Assembly (NCBI RefSeq): GCF_042684645.1
Contig: NZ_JBHULV010000017.1
Span: 1-64,000 of the forward strand
DNA: 64,000 bases
Source of the DNA: Pseudopedobacter alpinus
GTDB taxonomy: Bacteria; Bacteroidota; Bacteroidia; Sphingobacteriales; Sphingobacteriaceae
Direction of reading: 5' to 3'
Both the position numbers and the translations under genes were made by a program. Below, in pieces: positions 56,152 through 64,000 of this stretch. How positions within the stretch are numbered: position 1 is the stretch's first letter; the number at the start of each line of letters is the position of its first letter. The notes under the pieces were generated by a model that was not told where the DNA came from, ran no database searches, and saw nothing but the letters and a program-made list of their open reading frames with translations.

Positions 56152-58755
56152 TCAACTATGTTGATTTTTATATAGATTAACATACTCTGACGGCTTGCAA
56201 CCATAGCGTTGCTGAAAACATTTACTCAAATAGCTTGAACTGCTAAAGCCTACCCTATCTGCAATTTCGGCAATACTGAGTTTTCCTTCTAGTATCATTT
56301 CAGCTGCTTTTTCTACACGGATATTTCTGATAAATAGTGATGGCGATTTATCCATTAAAGTAATGAGTTTACGATAAAGTCCGGTTCTGTCCATGTTAAG
56401 ATCACGACTAAGCTGTTCCACAGAATAATCAGCAACATCAAGGTTTTTCTCTACTAGTGACATTGCTTTTGTTATAAATGCAGCTTCAGCTTGGTTATGG
56501 ATATCTGCGCTTGTACTGTTCGGCTCAATATTTTTAAACTCTTGGTCTGTAATTTTAAGCCAAGGTTTGTCTTCTGAATGAAGTAAATATTGCTGATTGA
56601 TCAAATTACGGATACGGATCAACAAAATTTCTTCCCTATGGGTTTGTTCTAGTCTTTTTCTGACATTGTGTAAATAGCTATAGATAATTACTACGGTTAG
56701 TAAAACTGCAACAGCTACGAAAATTACATAAGCTAAAGTGGTTTTCCACCAAGGCGGATGAATAGTGAAATTTAGTAAGGCAACATGCCCTTTCCACTCC
56801 AAGTTATTATTGGATGCCATCACTTTAAGCCTATATTTTCCAGGAGGCAAATTGGTATAGGCTATCCTAAGGATGCCCGATGTATTTAAATGATCTTCTG
56901 CCCTAGAGCTGAAAATTTCTCTCCATTGTTTATCTATCCCTTCCAACTGATATCGATAATAGGTTTGGGAAAGATTTTGATAATTGAGCGCAGAAAACTC
57001 GAAAGTTAAAAAGGTCTGGTTATAAGCCAAGTCGATATGTTTGATATAAGGAGCGCTCTTGCTCAAAATGACACTTCCATCATAACTAGTTCCTAACTCA
57101 ACTTTTTGCCCACGTAAAAAAAGATTGGTAAATATTGGCCTAAAAGGAAGTTTATCTATCGAAGGTAGATTGGGTTCCAATATACTGAACCCATTGATAC
57201 CACCAAAAAAAAGCCGCCCATCACTGCTTTCAAAAGCAGCGCCCTGTACATACTCGCCTTCTAATGTTCCAGAATTAGCACCAAAGCTGGTAATATAAAT
57301 TTTTCCACTTTTAGGCATTGTGCGAAGCTTGTTTATACCATAGCTGGTTGTTATCCAAATGTTTTGAGAACGATCCTGTATAATCGCCTGAACAAAATTG
57401 TTAGACAGTCCGTCTTTGGTATATAAAGTGCGTTGCTTACGAGTTAAAGGGTCAAAAACTTTTAGTCCATCAGCTGTTCCGGTCCATTTAAAACCATGTT
57501 TATCAGTAAGTTGTGCAGTATTATTTGTACTGAAAGTTTGCGTAGACTTTTCGATATTCAGTTTTTTAATTATATCTGCCGAAAGATGAGCTATATCGAT
57601 AAGCTCCAAAGAGTTGCCAGATGGTGAATTTGATAGATACCGATAAATTTCAGACTGGCATTTAACATAAATATTTCCAATTTTATCTTCTGCAAAAGAT
57701 TGTACAATGATATCCTTACCATCATTGTTTGGGAAATATGAACGTCCAATTTGGGTAAACATATATTGATCAGGATGGTAATAAAGCAAACCCTGATTTG
57801 CGGTTCCCAGCCACAATCCTCCCTGCCTATCATAGAGCAAGGTGCTAATTTCGGTATTCAGCTTGCTGCCATCTTTTTTCAGGATAGTAGGAAGGTAACT
57901 TTTCTTTCTACTGATGCTGTTAATGATCCAAATGCCATTTGCACAACTAATTGATGCTATACCATTTGCATCAACAACCAAAGTATTTAGTGTGTAGGGT
58001 GTTTGCAGGAGCTTTTCCCAGGTTCTCTTTTTTAGATCAAAAAAGAAAAAACCGCCCTTGCTACCATTTCTTAGTTGATAAAACCCATTTTTTCCTTTAA
58101 CAATAAGGGAGGTGTTTTTGAAAATAGCTTTTTGTGACTCAGGATAAGCATTAGCTATATACTTTTTGATTTTTGACTTAAGCTCATAACATACAATCGC
58201 TCCAGTATTGTAAAAGAAGTACAAACAATCCTTATCCGAGTCTACATCTTGTAAAACCCCATCATTGTCTGACAAATCTAATACGATGCTATGATTTTTT
58301 AAAGACAACTTATTACCGCTGCGCAACCACAAACGCTGTTTGTTATCAATAAAAACATCATCAATTTGTTCTTTAAATCCGATGTTTTTAAAATAATTGG
58401 CCAAATTTGAGATATACTTTTCCGTTGTTAGATCAACGAGCATCAATTTTTGGTGATCTTTTATCCAAAGTGTAGAATCGCTACTTTGATAAATGCGGTA
58501 AAACCCATCATAGCCCTTTAATGGATAAATATGACGTGAGTCCTGATGGATATATTTAAAATTTGCACCATCATAGATATTAATATTTCCACTCGTTTTA
58601 AAGACCATTCTACCATCGGGCAACTGGATGATATAACGAACCTGATTATCGCTTAATCCATTTTTAACATTTAAGGGATGAAAAACTAAATCTTGAGCTT
58701 CAGCAGTAGTTAATGCTAAAATAAAGATGGTGAACAGATTAATAATTTGCTTCAT
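56152..58755 (-). CDS. membrane propeller-AraC regulator without kinase or receiver
   Basis: This 867-residue protein begins with a signal peptide (TTAEAQ) and a periplasmic two-component-regulator propeller (about 22-580; SDNQVRYI, GGLWLGTANQGLL, NIWITTSYGINK blades). A Y_Y_Y domain ends near IHPPWW, a transmembrane helix lies at about 671-693, and after a linker of about 60 residues there is a cytoplasmic AraC domain (last 110 residues; LSRDLNMDRTGLYRKL, IAEIADRVGFSSSSYLSKC). The histidine kinase, ATPase and receiver found in HTCS proteins are absent, so the signal must pass directly across the membrane. It sits between GH2 and GH31 and likely controls one or both. Confidence 0.9.
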   Translation of the reverse strand: MKQIINLFTIFILALTTAEAQDLVFHPLNVKNGLSDNQVRYIIQLPDGRMVFKTSGNINIYDGANFKYIHQDSRHIYPLKGYDGFYRIYQSSDSTLWIKDHQKLMLVDLTTEKYISNLANYFKNIGFKEQIDDVFIDNKQRLWLRSGNKLSLKNHSIVLDLSDNDGVLQDVDSDKDCLYFFYNTGAIVCYELKSKIKKYIANAYPESQKAIFKNTSLIVKGKNGFYQLRNGSKGGFFFFDLKKRTWEKLLQTPYTLNTLVVDANGIASISCANGIWIINSISRKKSYLPTILKKDGSKLNTEISTLLYDRQGGLWLGTANQGLLYYHPDQYMFTQIGRSYFPNNDGKDIIVQSFAEDKIGNIYVKCQSEIYRYLSNSPSGNSLELIDIAHLSADIIKKLNIEKSTQTFSTNNTAQLTDKHGFKWTGTADGLKVFDPLTRKQRTLYTKDGLSNNFVQAIIQDRSQNIWITTSYGINKLRTMPKSGKIYITSFGANSGTLEGEYVQGAAFESSDGRLFFGGINGFSILEPNLPSIDKLPFRPIFTNLFLRGQKVELGTSYDGSVILSKSAPYIKHIDLAYNQTFLTFEFSALNYQNLSQTYYRYQLEGIDKQWREIFSSRAEDHLNTSGILRIAYTNLPPGKYRLKVMASNNNLEWKGHVALLNFTIHPPWWKTTLAYVIFVAVAVLLTVVIIYSYLHNVRKRLEQTHREEILLIRIRNLINQQYLLHSEDKPWLKITDQEFKNIEPNSTSADIHNQAEAAFITKAMSLVEKNLDVADYSVEQLSRDLNMDRTGLYRKLITLMDKSPSLFIRNIRVEKAAEMILEGKLSIAEIADRVGFSSSSYLSKCFQQRYGCKPSEYVNLYKNQHS

Positions 58756-59365
58756 TACTTACCATATATTTTAATTGAACCCTATAATTGGAATAGCAAA
58801 TTAAGAAAATCTGGCAACTTCGACCCACGGAGGAATTTTATATTTTGACTCTCTATCCAAAAGATCGAAATGGTCAAATCTGCTAGAGAAATAAGTAAAA
58901 ACACTCACTCCGTTTGCCGAAGGTACAGATATCGGACAAAAAACACACATACAAATAGAAAACTATGGCTATCAACAATTTAAACTGATCAATTTTGACC
59001 GAAATGAACCGATTCTAATTCTGAAATGCCGTGTTCACCAGTACCGCAAACTTCGGGCACAGAACTTTTAATCCCCTGAAAGACAGAATCTGTCAATTTT
59101 AAAAATAAACTACCATAATAAAGTAAATGCGATAAATCTTCGTTCAAACGCTCTTAAAGAGTGATGTAAGTATGAATTTAATCTCCAGCTCATGGTTCAA
59201 TTCAATAAAAAACAATATGTAATCTTCCTCATCTTATCAAACTGCCCTATTGAAGACAAAAGATACCTGTATTGCGACCAGCGCAATTGAAAAATATTTT
59301 CTATTTAACATATAGCTATTTAATTAAAAACGCCGAAAACTATAATTCTTTAAGTATTTTATTGG
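58756..59365. other. 610-base gap upstream of the propeller-AraC gene
   Basis: This spacer separates the end of the GH2 gene from the regulator gene and should contain the regulator promoter. A plus-strand stretch of about 55 codons (58899-59066) is open but lacks a start codon and matches nothing I know. There is no clear terminator, repeat or insertion sequence. It is longer than other gaps in the locus and may once have held a gene. Confidence 0.4.
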
Positions 59366-62300
59366 CTATTTATCTATCAGACTAATGGTGTAACTGTAGC
59401 TATACTTCTTATCTAATAATCGGAATTCACGATGTGGAAGCGCACCCCAACTGTCGTCGCCACCTACTCCACGTTGTTTTAAATCCACATTTAAAAACAC
59501 TTGGTTTCTGACAGGGAGATTTGTCGGATGTTGTTGTTTCTTTGTCAATCCAGGATCCAAATCTTCAGTACTATGATTTAAGGCACTAAAACCTATAGGT
59601 TGTAAACCTTCAATTTTAATACCCATACCATTATTATTGGTTAAGCTTAACCAGCGTACATCGGTTTTATTGCCACTTTCTTGAGGACGGATATAACCTT
59701 TAAAATATTGGTTTTCTACTTTATCCTTGTAAATTCCCAAGAAAGAACCTTCATTACGATCTAAATAATTTTCTTGTGGACCTCTTCCATAATAACTTAA
59801 ATCTGAATACCAATTTGATAAGGAAGTTCTCATTCCGAACCTTGGTAACTCGGGCAATTCTGTTCCAGAAAAATCCATTGATGCAGTAACCTTAATCGAC
59901 CCATCATTTTGTATCAAATAGGAAATTTGGTAAGGCACATTTATATTCCCCAATAACCAAGTTACCTCAATAGGTAAACCCTGTGCATTTTGCTCACCAA
60001 TTTTAACATTTTTCAATAGCATATTCAAATGTGCAGAACGCCATACCGCCAATTTACTTTGCATATCATTTCCGAAATCGTTATCAGTTGGCGCTCTCCA
60101 AAAATAAGGTTCTAAGAAATTTGTAAATCTATTATCGCCATTGCTGTAAGCATTTATTCTTCCTGCTTTAATATCAAATTCACCTTTTACATTGCCAGCG
60201 CTAAAGCTAATTTTATTGTCGTCTTTTTTAACAGTCAATTTAGCATTGGTAGTTATTTCTTTTGCAAAATAATCTCCGGCGTATGCAAACTGCTCTCTGG
60301 CTACTTCAAAACCTGCAGCCAACAACGGACTTTCACTGTTTGTGGTAGCGTAGATGTTCAGGTAAAATTCTGTACCCACGGCAGCTTTGTATTTTGGTAA
60401 ATTCAATTGTAAATCTTTGGTCTCATGAGGACCTAAATCTACCCCGAAAGTACCTTCGTTTACTTTTTCACCATTTTTAAACATTTCCCATTTAAAGTTA
60501 TAATGCTTAAGATTTGTAAAATCGAAAATATTCTTTACTTGGAACAATCCTTTGTTGATATCTTTAGTTGTAATAATAATAGGTTGATAAACTTTTTTAA
60601 CTTCATAAGCACCTGGATGCTGTGTCCTATCTGCCGACACCAATCCGTTAGCACAGAAATTCTCATCATTTTGCCAATAAAAACTACCTAAGTCGCCACC
60701 ATAAGCCCAAAATGTTTTACCATTTAAGTCTTTTGTTTTAATGCCTTGATCAACCCAATCCCAAATAAAACCACCTTGCATATTTCTGCTATTGCGTATA
60801 ATCTCGAAATAGGTTCTGAAATTACCACTACTATTTCCCATTGCATGCGAATACTCGCACATGATATATGGACGGGTTTTAGTGGTGTCTAGGGCATATT
60901 TCTGCATATTACCAATGCTTGGATACATTGGTGCCACAATATCTGTATTCCAGTCTTCACCCGCTTGTTCGAACTGAACTGGCCTAGTATTGTCGCGGTT
61001 TTTAATCCATTTGTAATTATCATGAAAAACCTTACCATTGCCACATTCATTTCCTAAAGACCAAATAATGATAGATGCATGGTTTTTATCTCGCTCTACC
61101 ATTCGTACTGTTCTGTCTACATGTGCTGCTGCCCATTCTGGCAAATAGGCTGGGTGTTTACTTTTGTCAAATCTTGACTGAAATTCTGCTCCCATACCAT
61201 GGGTTTCAATATTAGCTTCATCAACTAAATACAAACCATACTCATCACATAATTTGTACCAAAGCGGATCATTTGGATAATGTGAAAGCCTAACCGCGTT
61301 GATATTTAACTCTTTCATCAATCTGATATCCTTCAACATCAAATCTTTGGTGGTGGTGTGTCCGGTAACTTCATCATGTTCATGTCTGTTTACCCCATGT
61401 ACAGATATTGCCATTCCATTTACCAATAAGCGGGCGTTTTTAATTTCCACCTTACGGAAGCCTACTTTGTGAGACGTAACGCCTAATAGTTTACCATTGT
61501 TATCCTTTAGGCTAATCACACAATTGTATAAATTAGGAGTTTCAGCATTCCATTTTAATGGATTTTTAATGCTTGTACTAAAATTTAAAGTTTGGATACT
61601 ATCTCCATTGACGCTGAAATTTTGCGAATCGGTATAGACAGATTTACCTTGTTTATCTAATAATGATACGGAAACACTACCGCTTTTGATATCATTCCCT
61701 ACAAACCTGCGGATATCTACCGCAGCACTAAATAAGCCATTTACATATTTCGAATCTAAATCTCCCTTTAAAAAGAAATCCCATATTGCCAACTTGGGCA
61801 AAGCGTATAGATAGGCATCTCTTTCAATACCACTTAAACGCCAAAAATCTTGGTCTTCTAGATAGCTCCCGTCATGCCAACGGAAAACCTGAACGGTTAA
61901 TTGATTTTCTCCCTTTTTTAGGTGTTTGGTAATGTTAAATTCGCTTGGTGTTTTGGAAGCTTTGCTTAAACCTATCTTTTTACCGTTTACATAAACAAAC
62001 GCCGCACCAGAGATTGACCCAAAATGTAAAACAATTTCTTTTTGATCCCAGTTTTCTGGGATAGTAAATGTTTTACGGTAAGTACCCACTGGATTATTTG
62101 CACCAATAAATGGGGGATTTCTTGGATATGGGTAAGTGATATTGGTATAAATTGGGATACCAAAGCCATTTAATTCCCAATTTGATGGAACAGTTAGATT
62201 TGCCCAACCTGAATCGTTAAAATTTGAATTGATAAATGCGGTTGGTTTATCTTTATACTGATCAACATAGTTAAATTTCCAATTGCCATTTAAAGATTTA

Positions 62301-62491
62301 AAGTTATTAGAGCGAGCATAATCATCTGTCAGTGCATCTTTCTGGTTATCGAAAAGCATGAAGGTAACATGTGGCTTTTCCATACCGATGTTAACCAAAC
62401 TGGGGTTTTCCCAATCGTTGTTTTGTGCCCAAAGGGGCAAAGCAAACATCAAGACGATAAAAGTTAGGGGTAATAATTTTAAAAAATTCAT
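59366..62491 (-). CDS. GH2 beta-galactosidase, LacZ-like
   Basis: This 1041-residue enzyme has the five-domain architecture of E. coli LacZ plus a signal peptide (ALPLWAQ): sugar-binding jelly roll, Ig-like domain, TIM barrel, second Ig-like domain and a carboxy-terminal beta-galactosidase small-chain domain (about 770-1035). The acid/base is Glu482 in WSLGNECGNG and the nucleophile is Glu546 in YIMCEYSHAMGNS. The HGVNRHEHD motif that lines the active site is present. It is the first intact gene after the decayed segment and would remove terminal beta-galactose in the periplasm. Confidence 0.94.
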   Translation of the reverse strand: MNFLKLLPLTFIVLMFALPLWAQNNDWENPSLVNIGMEKPHVTFMLFDNQKDALTDDYARSNNFKSLNGNWKFNYVDQYKDKPTAFINSNFNDSGWANLTVPSNWELNGFGIPIYTNITYPYPRNPPFIGANNPVGTYRKTFTIPENWDQKEIVLHFGSISGAAFVYVNGKKIGLSKASKTPSEFNITKHLKKGENQLTVQVFRWHDGSYLEDQDFWRLSGIERDAYLYALPKLAIWDFFLKGDLDSKYVNGLFSAAVDIRRFVGNDIKSGSVSVSLLDKQGKSVYTDSQNFSVNGDSIQTLNFSTSIKNPLKWNAETPNLYNCVISLKDNNGKLLGVTSHKVGFRKVEIKNARLLVNGMAISVHGVNRHEHDEVTGHTTTKDLMLKDIRLMKELNINAVRLSHYPNDPLWYKLCDEYGLYLVDEANIETHGMGAEFQSRFDKSKHPAYLPEWAAAHVDRTVRMVERDKNHASIIIWSLGNECGNGKVFHDNYKWIKNRDNTRPVQFEQAGEDWNTDIVAPMYPSIGNMQKYALDTTKTRPYIMCEYSHAMGNSSGNFRTYFEIIRNSRNMQGGFIWDWVDQGIKTKDLNGKTFWAYGGDLGSFYWQNDENFCANGLVSADRTQHPGAYEVKKVYQPIIITTKDINKGLFQVKNIFDFTNLKHYNFKWEMFKNGEKVNEGTFGVDLGPHETKDLQLNLPKYKAAVGTEFYLNIYATTNSESPLLAAGFEVAREQFAYAGDYFAKEITTNAKLTVKKDDNKISFSAGNVKGEFDIKAGRINAYSNGDNRFTNFLEPYFWRAPTDNDFGNDMQSKLAVWRSAHLNMLLKNVKIGEQNAQGLPIEVTWLLGNINVPYQISYLIQNDGSIKVTASMDFSGTELPELPRFGMRTSLSNWYSDLSYYGRGPQENYLDRNEGSFLGIYKDKVENQYFKGYIRPQESGNKTDVRWLSLTNNNGMGIKIEGLQPIGFSALNHSTEDLDPGLTKKQQHPTNLPVRNQVFLNVDLKQRGVGGDDSWGALPHREFRLLDKKYSYSYTISLIDK

Positions 62492-62519
62492 GGTGTATTT
62501 TAGTTTTTATAAAGTATTA

Positions 62520-62877
62520 GGGAGTTAAAAGTATAGGTGATTTTTCATTTTGCAGTAGTCTTAAAAGTAATATCATCACTAAACCAACCAATTTTGCATT
62601 TATTGAATAAACCCTAGGGTGGTAATTTATCTTCTGCAAGAGATCTTTTAATGCTAACCTATATTTGTCCATAACCGCATTGGTATGTTTAATTTTTTGT
62701 ATCATTTACTATTGGATGTTGATCTAGGCCATAAACCAAACCTCTCTATGTTATCTTATCTCCCGCATCTTTTGTAATTTCAACATCGTAAATCGCAATG
62801 GCAGCTCCAATAACATACCTTGACATAAAATTGAATATTGAATTACCTGTTGATGTGGTAGTAAAAGTAAGTTCGTT
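62520..62877 (-). pseudogene. decayed tail of one or more unidentified genes
   Basis: This segment reads protein-like in pieces. The first frame (ELTFTTTSTGNSIFNF, AAIAIYDVEITKDAG) ends at a stop at 62746. Further on, two different frames look coding: MDKYRLALKDLLQKINY and, near the end, KIGWFSDDITFKTTAK with a stop. The frames are broken by stops and shifts. The pieces suggest beta-sandwich, binding-module-like ends, but I cannot name them. Confidence 0.45.
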
Positions 62878-63048
62878 GCCGTAGTAAACTCTCTTGTAGG
62901 TTGTAATACCTCCGCCATGTGCATTGATATGAAGGCCTTTATCATCAGTCCAAATTTTTACAGGTGTAAAAACCTTTAATTTTGCAAGTTGGGCAGCACT
63001 AACTCCATAGCTAAAAAGCATTAAAGTTAATACAAAACAGATAATTCG
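62878..63048 (-). pseudogene. amino-terminal fragment of a GH43-type glycosidase
   Basis: Codons 15-71 of the open frame that starts at 63090 read as a signal peptide (IICFVLTLMLFSYGVSAAQ) followed by VKIWTDDKGLHINAHGGG and a tyrosine-rich strand. The phrase with INAHGGG before YKxxYY is typical of the first blade of secreted GH43 enzymes, where the motif is normally followed by a WYG or WFG. Here it changes abruptly after VYYG to unrelated sequence, so only the start of the gene remains. Confidence 0.55.
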
Positions 63049-63497
63049 AGACTCAGGATAAATTACTTTATTTTCCTTTGAGCTTATCATGGCTTCCTTT
63101 TACCCGTTACCAAACTTTCTGATTTTACAGATTTTGCATAGTTTAAATTGTTATTATGTTGCCCCCAAGCCAGGTGCAAAAAACCCTCACCATCAACTAT
63201 GATACTGATAGATTTATGTGTAGCAGTTTTATCGCCTTTACAAGGTTTTTGCATCACTTCCCAATTTTGCGAGTTTAGCTTCCTTTCGGCTAACACAACA
63301 AACTGATCAGCATTGTAATAAGCAGCATATTGGTTATTTTTAAAAGTAGTTAAGGCATTTTTTTTAAAATACAACCGCATTGATAGATTTGTTGCCCATC
63401 CATTAGTGGCAATGGGACTTATTGATGTTTTTTCTTGGCTTTCCGCAGAAAAACTTATACCTACAAACAATAAAAAAACAACTGAAATTTTATACAT
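63049..63497 (-). pseudogene. frameshifted BNR_4-type propeller protein, truncated
   Basis: An intact signal peptide (ISFSAESQ) is followed by a segment of BNR_4 type (SISIIVDGEGFLHLAWGQ, NNLNYAKS). The frame stops after TGKRKP. The next frame, beginning at 63090, continues plausibly as MISSKENKVIYPES, matching the family's ENxVTYPEF segment, so a one-base frameshift seems to have occurred. After that the family match ends and a different gene's signal peptide follows. Full-length members are several hundred residues; only about 150 remain. Confidence 0.6.
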
Positions 63498-64000
63498 CTA
63501 TCTTACATCTACACTATGATCATTTGGAAAATCTTCGCCACTCCATATTTTTTGAGCACTCCATTTGGCTGGCGCATTTGCCCAAAAAGCATCAGTTTCT
63601 GGCAAACCTAACGGTAAAAAAATATTACTACAAATATACGGACTGCCCTGATTGTTATAAAAATCGCCTAAATCAGGTTGCTCGCCATATAGCCCAATAG
63701 TAAGCCAACCATTTTTATAGGTTGTTGGGCTTTCTAAAGTTTTTTTAATTACTGCAGTTAAAGCGCAACGTACTTGTTCTGGATTAAGTTGTTTAGGCAA
63801 CAACTTTTTGTAGGCCATATCTGCCAAATGATGAAATGCTGCACCACGATAAACAATAGATCTTCCTGTTGCAGGGTAAGTTCCATCGGTATTAATTAAT
63901 CTTTCTTGAATTACTGCATAACGCTCATTACGCTTTCTAATTTTATCGAACATGGCATTGTACGATGATGTTTTTTTTCCAATTACATCTACCAATGTAC
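63498..64000 (-). CDS. DUF2264-domain protein, carboxy-terminal part (runs off window)
   Basis: The visible 165 residues match the end of DUF2264 proteins: GRSIVYRGAAFHHLADMAY, then NGWLTIGLYGEQPDLGDFYN, and a final WSGEDFPNDHSVD. DUF2264 proteins resemble alpha/alpha-barrel enzymes and are frequent in pectin-related loci of Bacteroidota, but their reaction is uncertain. The true start lies beyond base 64000. The stop is immediately followed by the ATG of the broken BNR_4-type gene, showing an old operon. Confidence 0.85.
   Translation of the reverse strand, partial: TLVDVIGKKTSSYNAMFDKIRKRNERYAVIQERLINTDGTYPATGRSIVYRGAAFHHLADMAYKKLLPKQLNPEQVRCALTAVIKKTLESPTTYKNGWLTIGLYGEQPDLGDFYNNQGSPYICSNIFLPLGLPETDAFWANAPAKWSAQKIWSGEDFPNDHSVDVR

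Noticed and set aside
63422..63700. 92-codon plus-strand frame across the DUF2264/BNR junction
   Set aside because: It is antisense to two better supported frames and has no recognisable protein features.
1..64000. CRISPR array, complete insertion sequence, prophage or secondary-metabolite cluster
   Set aside because: No regularly spaced repeats, transposase, phage structural genes or megasynthase domains were found on either strand.

Overview
The window looks like chromosome of a Bacteroidota bacterium, most likely a Sphingobacteriaceae (Pedobacter-like) species. The evidence is AT-rich coding sequence, a SusC/SusD pair, a hybrid two-component regulator, a subtilase with a type IX secretion (T9SS) tail, GldA/GldF/GldG genes, type III glutamine synthetase, and TAnnTTTG-type -7 boxes. 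The species call is inference; no rRNA is present.

Layout. (1) 1-1775: the amino-terminal remnant of a MACPF lipoprotein followed by about 1.3 kb of very AT-rich DNA without a convincing gene. (2) 1776-36167: housekeeping genes. They include sixA facing a GT2-sigma-rsmG-dprA operon, an ammonium transporter/porin pair opposite glutamine synthetase III, a GH25/YjbQ cluster, tdk, a secreted subtilase, a metal-domain AraC protein, rluA, dedA, gldA-gldF-gldG-dnaN, a transglutaminase-like and a LuxE-like gene, a RES-Xre toxin-antitoxin pair behind tyrS, an AcpH-like/PorV-like pair, an L,D-transpeptidase and HPF. (3) 36407-36608: two identical tRNA-Lys(TTT) genes. (4) 36851 to the right edge: a polysaccharide utilization locus (PUL), all on the minus strand.

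The PUL reads, in transcription order: partial DUF2264 gene, a string of decayed gene pieces, GH2, a membrane propeller-AraC regulator, GH31, GH97, HTCS, SusC, SusD, DUF3823 lipoprotein, tandem-domain GH43 and GH2. SusC/SusD and the DUF3823 protein would capture and import an oligosaccharide. The exo-acting enzymes would then remove terminal beta-galactosyl, alpha-xylosyl or alpha-glucosyl, alpha-galactosyl and alpha-L-arabinosyl units. No endo-acting depolymerase is seen, so the locus either scavenges oligosaccharides or continues to the right. Two different sensor-AraC regulators sit inside it.

The observations most worth checking are: a 188-bp MITE-like element inserted with an 8-bp target duplication into the loop of the porin terminator while carrying its own hairpin; a 13-bp inverted repeat framing the -7 box and start codon of the RES-Xre operon; a propeller-AraC regulator with no kinase or receiver; a GH43 protein with two apparently intact active sites; and a graveyard of fused glycosidase fragments at 62520-63497. 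No CRISPR array, prophage or complete insertion sequence was found.
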